A DNA stretch of 8,880 nucleotides from Deltaproteobacteria bacterium (GTDB lineage: Bacteria; Desulfobacterota_C; Deferrisomatia; Deferrisomatales; JACRMM01), in the NCBI GenBank assembly GCA_016218905.1, contig JACRCS010000055.1:1-8880 (forward strand), given 5' to 3'. The translations under genes and the position numbers were made by a program. The notes beneath the pieces are model-generated. The model saw only the letters and a list, made by a program, of their open reading frames with translations. It was not told the DNA's origin and made no database searches. Below, piece by piece: positions 6,450 through 8,880 of this stretch. Position 1 is the first letter of the stretch, and every line of letters starts with the position of its first letter.

Positions 6450-7237
6450 AGGACACCTCCCTTTTCCACGAGAATGGACACGAACCGCTTCGCCACCTCT
6501 TCGGGGCTCCCGGTCAGGAGCTCGGCTTCCTTCCCGGCGGGTGGGAGCTCCAGGGCCTTCAGCGCGAGCTTCGCGCCCGCGCCGGCGAGCACGTCCGCGC
6601 CCACGCCCGCCCCGGCGAGATCGAGGACGTCCACGGGCTTCGAGCGGGCCTTCTTGATCCCGAGCACGGAGACGTAGCGGGGCTCGTTGATGCCGGTCTG
6701 GATGGTCACGACGGCGGGGAGCCGGAGCTCCACGACCTCGCCCCAGCCGCCTTCGAGCTCCCGGGTGCAGACCGCTTTCCCGTCGCCGATCTCGAGCTTG
6801 TTCACGAGCGCGGCTGAGGGCAGGCCCAGGAGCTCCGCCAGGGCGGGGCCCACGAGGGCGGCGCCGTCATCGGACGCCTGAGCGCCCGTGAGGATCAGGT
6901 CGAAGGGGGTGGAACCGAGCGCGGCCCGGAGCACCGGCGGGATGGCGAGGAGTCCCGCGCTCTCGAGGGCGGGATCCCACACCCGCACTGCCCGGTCGGC
7001 GCCCACCGCGAGGCAGCGCCGCAGGCTCTCTTCGTTCTCCTCGGGGCCGAGGAGGAAGGCCGTGAGCGTCCCTCCCGTCTGCTCCTTGAGCCGCACCGCC
7101 TCTTCCAGCGCGAAGCGGTCCCACTCGTTCATCTGGAAGGGCAGCCCCGCGGCCCGGATCGACTTCCCGTCCGGTCCGACCGCCAGGTCGGCCTCCGCCG
7201 TGTCGGGCACGTGCTTGACGAAGACGATGAGATTCAT
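6446..7237 (-). CDS. etfB: Electron transfer flavoprotein beta subunit
   Basis: A complete 263-residue EtfB. The start MNLIVFVKHVPDTAEADL and the segment MNEWDRFALEEAVRLKEQ (36-53) match the family, as do LAVGADRAVRVWD (76-88), the nucleotide-binding loop TGAQASDDGAALVGPALAE (117-135) and the beta-ETF signature around CTRELEGGWGEVVELRLPAV (157-176) with NEPRY (184-188). In the family the loop near residue 120 holds AMP in simple ETFs or a second FAD in bifurcating ones. Here it reads ALVGP, closer to the xQVGP form than to the NQTGQ form of mitochondrial-type ETF. That leaves a bifurcating type possible but not shown. The start ATG at 7237 has a strong GGAGGAG 5 nt upstream. It lies just past the heptamer-repeat element, so translation probably starts anew here rather than by coupling. 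Confidence 0.97.
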   Translation of the reverse strand: MNLIVFVKHVPDTAEADLAVGPDGKSIRAAGLPFQMNEWDRFALEEAVRLKEQTGGTLTAFLLGPEENEESLRRCLAVGADRAVRVWDPALESAGLLAIPPVLRAALGSTPFDLILTGAQASDDGAALVGPALAELLGLPSAALVNKLEIGDGKAVCTRELEGGWGEVVELRLPAVVTIQTGINEPRYVSVLGIKKARSKPVDVLDLAGAGVGADVLAGAGAKLALKALELPPAGKEAELLTGSPEEVAKRFVSILVEKGGVL

Positions 7238-7242
7238 TGCGG

Positions 7243-7249
7243 CTCCTCC
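7243..7249 (-). promoter_or_regulatory. etfB: Strong ribosome binding site of etfB
   Basis: GGAGGAG on the minus strand, 5 nt before the ATG of etfB. It lies only 7 bp from the edge of the heptamer-repeat array, so a hairpin formed by that array in the mRNA would leave this site free or close to its base. Confidence 0.75.
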
Positions 7250-7255
7250 GTCGCC

Positions 7256-7387
7256 GGTTATCGGTTATCGGTTATCAGTTATCAGTTGTCGGTTATCAGT
7301 TGTCGGTCGTCGGTTTGAAGCTTTGTCTTCCTGTCTGGTCTTGGGTCCTAGGTTTTACCGAAAACCGACAACCGAAAACCGAGAACC
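7256..7387. repeat. Heptamer tandem repeats with inverted counterpart (large imperfect hairpin)
   Basis: From 7256 to 7311 eight 7-bp units of consensus RGTTRTC follow head to tail (GGTTATC three times, AGTTATC, AGTTGTC, GGTTATC, AGTTGTC, GGTCGTC). From 7360 to 7387 four units of the reverse complement follow (GAAAACC, GACAACC, GAAAACC, GAGAACC). About 48 bp lie between the arms, so RNA or single-stranded DNA could fold into a long, register-flexible stem. The element fills most of the 152-bp gap between the Fe-S protein gene and etfB and stops 2 bp from that gene's stop codon. Unit length recalls the 7-bp short tandemly repeated repetitive (STRR) sequences of cyanobacteria; similarity beyond that is not claimed. 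It is AT-richer than its surroundings, which suggests a foreign or mobile origin. Confidence 0.85.
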
Positions 7388-7389
7388 GC

Positions 7390-8547
7390 TCACTCGCCGC
7401 AGGCGAGTGAGCGAGCTGCCAGCTCGGCCAGGTCGATCACCTCGACCTTCTCCTCCCGACCGGTGGTCTTCCGGGCGTCTTCGAGGGTCAGGAGGCAGAA
7501 CGGGCAGGCGGTGACGACGGCGTCCACTCCGATTTCGACGGCGTCGCGGATCCGCCGCTGGGCGTTTCGCTCTCCCTCGCCCATGCCCTCGATCCACATC
7601 CGTCCGCCGCCGCCCTCGCAGCAGAGGCTCCGCTCCCGGCAGCGGTCGAACTCGACGAGCGTCAGGCCGGGGACGGCGCGGAGGACGTCCCGGGGCGCGT
7701 CGTAGACTCCGTTCTGCTTGCCCAGGTAACAGGGGTCGTGGAAGGCGACCCGCAGCGGAACCTCCGCCTCGAGGCGGAGCCGACCTTCGGCCAGGAGCCC
7801 CTTCAGGACCTCGGAGTAGTGGAGGGCGGGGATCTCGAGGCCGTAGTCGCTGCGGAAGGTGTTCATGCAGTGGGGGGAGGTCGTCACGAGCTCCCGGACG
7901 CCGAGCTCCTTGAAGGTCTCGCGGTTGGTCTCGGCGAGCTCCTCGAAGAGCCCGGCCTCGCCGAGCCGGAGGAACTCGCTCCCGCAGCACGTCTCGTCGT
8001 TGCCGAGGGTGGTGTAGTCGAGGTCGGCGGCGCCGAAGAGGGCGGCGAGGCTCCGGGCGATGCCCTGGCAGCGCGGATCGTAGGCGGGCGTGCAGCCGAC
8101 GAACCAGAGACGCTCCGACTCGACCCCGTCGTCGAGGGTCTTCACGTCCGCCCCTTCGATCCACGCCGAGCGCTTCTGGCGCGAGCGGCCCCAGGGGTTA
8201 CCGTGCTTGAGGCCCGACTCGAGGGCGTCCATGGCCGTCTGGGGGATCCGGCCCCCTTCGATCTTGAGCGTCCGAATGGCCCGGATCACCTCGAGCGGCT
8301 TGAGCCCGCGGGGGCAACGGTCGGCGCAGGTGCGGCACGCGGTGCAGTCCCAGACCTCCTCCCGCTCCAAGAGCAGCTCGCCGTCCTCCCGGATGAGCGA
8401 CTCGTAGAGGAGCCTTCGGGAGTTGAGCGGCGAGCGCAGGCTCATCGGGCACCCGCCGGTGCACCGGCCGCACTGGAGGCAGGCGGGGAGCTCGAAGCGC
8501 TCGAAGAGGGGGACGCCCTCCACGTCCGCGAGCCGGGACAAGGTCAC
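7390..8547 (-). CDS. HdrC/HdrB-like (HdrD-type) iron-sulfur oxidoreductase
   Basis: A 385-residue soluble Fe-S protein with the layout of HdrD, an HdrC-type ferredoxin domain fused to an HdrB-type domain. The N-terminal part has two [4Fe-4S] motifs, C23/C26/C29/C33 and C68/C71/C74/C78. The rest holds two CCG (cysteine-rich) domains. The second is complete: C273, C309/C310 and CPFC (348-351). In the first, C152, C187/C188 and C227 are present but the first Cys of the final CxxC is Ser (S224 in SPHC). In HdrB/HdrD such domains bind non-cubane [4Fe-4S] clusters that reduce disulfides. No transmembrane segment is seen, unlike the membrane-bound Etf:menaquinone oxidoreductases of the same superfamily. 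Context with EtfAB and two HdrA proteins points to electron transfer from acyl-CoA oxidation. The GTG at 8547 is taken because it overlaps the upstream stop (GTGA) and gives a normal N-terminus. GlpC- or LutA-like roles are possible but less likely here. Confidence 0.92.
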   Translation of the reverse strand: MTLSRLADVEGVPLFERFELPACLQCGRCTGGCPMSLRSPLNSRRLLYESLIREDGELLLEREEVWDCTACRTCADRCPRGLKPLEVIRAIRTLKIEGGRIPQTAMDALESGLKHGNPWGRSRQKRSAWIEGADVKTLDDGVESERLWFVGCTPAYDPRCQGIARSLAALFGAADLDYTTLGNDETCCGSEFLRLGEAGLFEELAETNRETFKELGVRELVTTSPHCMNTFRSDYGLEIPALHYSEVLKGLLAEGRLRLEAEVPLRVAFHDPCYLGKQNGVYDAPRDVLRAVPGLTLVEFDRCRERSLCCEGGGGRMWIEGMGEGERNAQRRIRDAVEIGVDAVVTACPFCLLTLEDARKTTGREEKVEVIDLAELAARSLACGE

Positions 8548-8880
8548 ACCTTGCCGAGGAGGTGGCGGGCGATCACCTGCTTCTCGACCTCGCGCGTCCC
8601 CTCGTAGATCTCGACGATCTTTGCGTCCCGGTAGAGGCGCTCGACGTCGTTCTCCGCCAGGTAGCCGTAGCCGCCGTGAAGCTGGAGGGCGTCGTCGGCG
8701 ACCCGTACGCCCGTCTGGCCGGCGAACCACTTGGCCATCGCCACGAGACCGTGGTCGATCTTCCCGGCGTCGGCGAGGCTCGCCGCCCGGTAGAGGAGCC
8801 CCCGGGCCGCCTCCACGTACGTCGCCATCTCGGCGATCATGAACTGGACTCCCTGGAGGGCGGCCAGTGGGGCGCCGAAC
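8544..8880 (-). CDS. Acyl-CoA dehydrogenase, C-terminal part (start lies beyond the window)
   Basis: The last 111 residues of a second acyl-CoA dehydrogenase. The C-terminal helical domain is clear: FGAPLAALQGVQFMIAEMA at the window edge, LHGGYGY, VERLYRDAKIVEIYEGTREV and VIARHLL. The glutamate of YEGT (codon 8603-8601), the catalytic base in medium- and short-chain enzymes, is present, unlike in the other acyl-CoA dehydrogenase at 302-1447. The N-terminal and beta domains are outside the window. Its stop codon overlaps the start of the HdrD-type gene by 4 bp (GTGA), which puts it in the etf-hdr operon and makes it the likely direct electron donor to EtfAB. Confidence 0.95.
   Translation of the reverse strand, partial: FGAPLAALQGVQFMIAEMATYVEAARGLLYRAASLADAGKIDHGLVAMAKWFAGQTGVRVADDALQLHGGYGYLAENDVERLYRDAKIVEIYEGTREVEKQVIARHLLGKV

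Noticed and set aside
4111..6456. Reading the HdrA-1 frame as one 781-residue protein
   Set aside because: The upstream part is an off-frame shadow of etfA. The FAD fold starts right after the ATG at 5475.
7256..7387. CRISPR array
   Set aside because: Units are 7 bp with no spacers, and one arm is inverted; there are no cas genes nearby.

Overview
The window is a GC-rich bacterial segment (roughly two thirds G+C by eye) in which every supported gene lies on the minus strand, so transcription runs from high to low coordinates. Gene content is that of an organism that oxidises acyl-CoA compounds and passes the electrons to heterodisulfide-reductase-like (Hdr) iron-sulfur flavoproteins. Such combinations are known from anaerobic or facultative lineages such as Desulfobacterota and other high-GC soil or sediment phyla (Rokubacteria, NC10, Acidobacteria). 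The sequence alone does not fix the phylum.

Region A (8880 down to 2405) is a tight cluster. In transcription order it holds the C-terminal end of an acyl-CoA dehydrogenase, an HdrC/HdrB-like (HdrD-type) Fe-S protein, EtfB, EtfA, a short HdrA-like flavoprotein (HdrA-1) and a second HdrA-like flavoprotein (HdrA-2). Three junctions are 4-bp GTGA overlaps and one is a 2-bp gap. The only real gap is 152 bp between the HdrD-type gene and etfB, and it holds an array of 7-bp repeats that returns in inverted orientation. The likely electron path is acyl-CoA -> acyl-CoA dehydrogenase -> EtfAB -> Hdr-like Fe-S/flavin module -> unknown acceptor (ferredoxin, a disulfide or quinone). No membrane-bound Etf:quinone oxidoreductase, MvhD or hydrogenase gene is in view. 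The two HdrA proteins have complementary domain sets, as if one full HdrA were divided over two polypeptides.

Region B (2404 to 2110) is a 295-bp intergenic stretch with three adjacent palindromes, a good sigma70-type promoter reading to the left, and a 10-bp direct repeat, one copy of which overlaps the -10 box.

Region C (2109 down to 1) is a second operon: a TetR-family regulator, a complete acyl-CoA dehydrogenase of the isovaleryl/long-chain type by active-site layout, and the N-terminal part of a LivG-type branched-chain amino-acid/organic-acid ABC transporter ATPase whose Walker A motif is atypical. This reads as a regulated uptake-and-oxidation operon. Its dehydrogenase could feed electrons to the EtfAB-Hdr module of region A.
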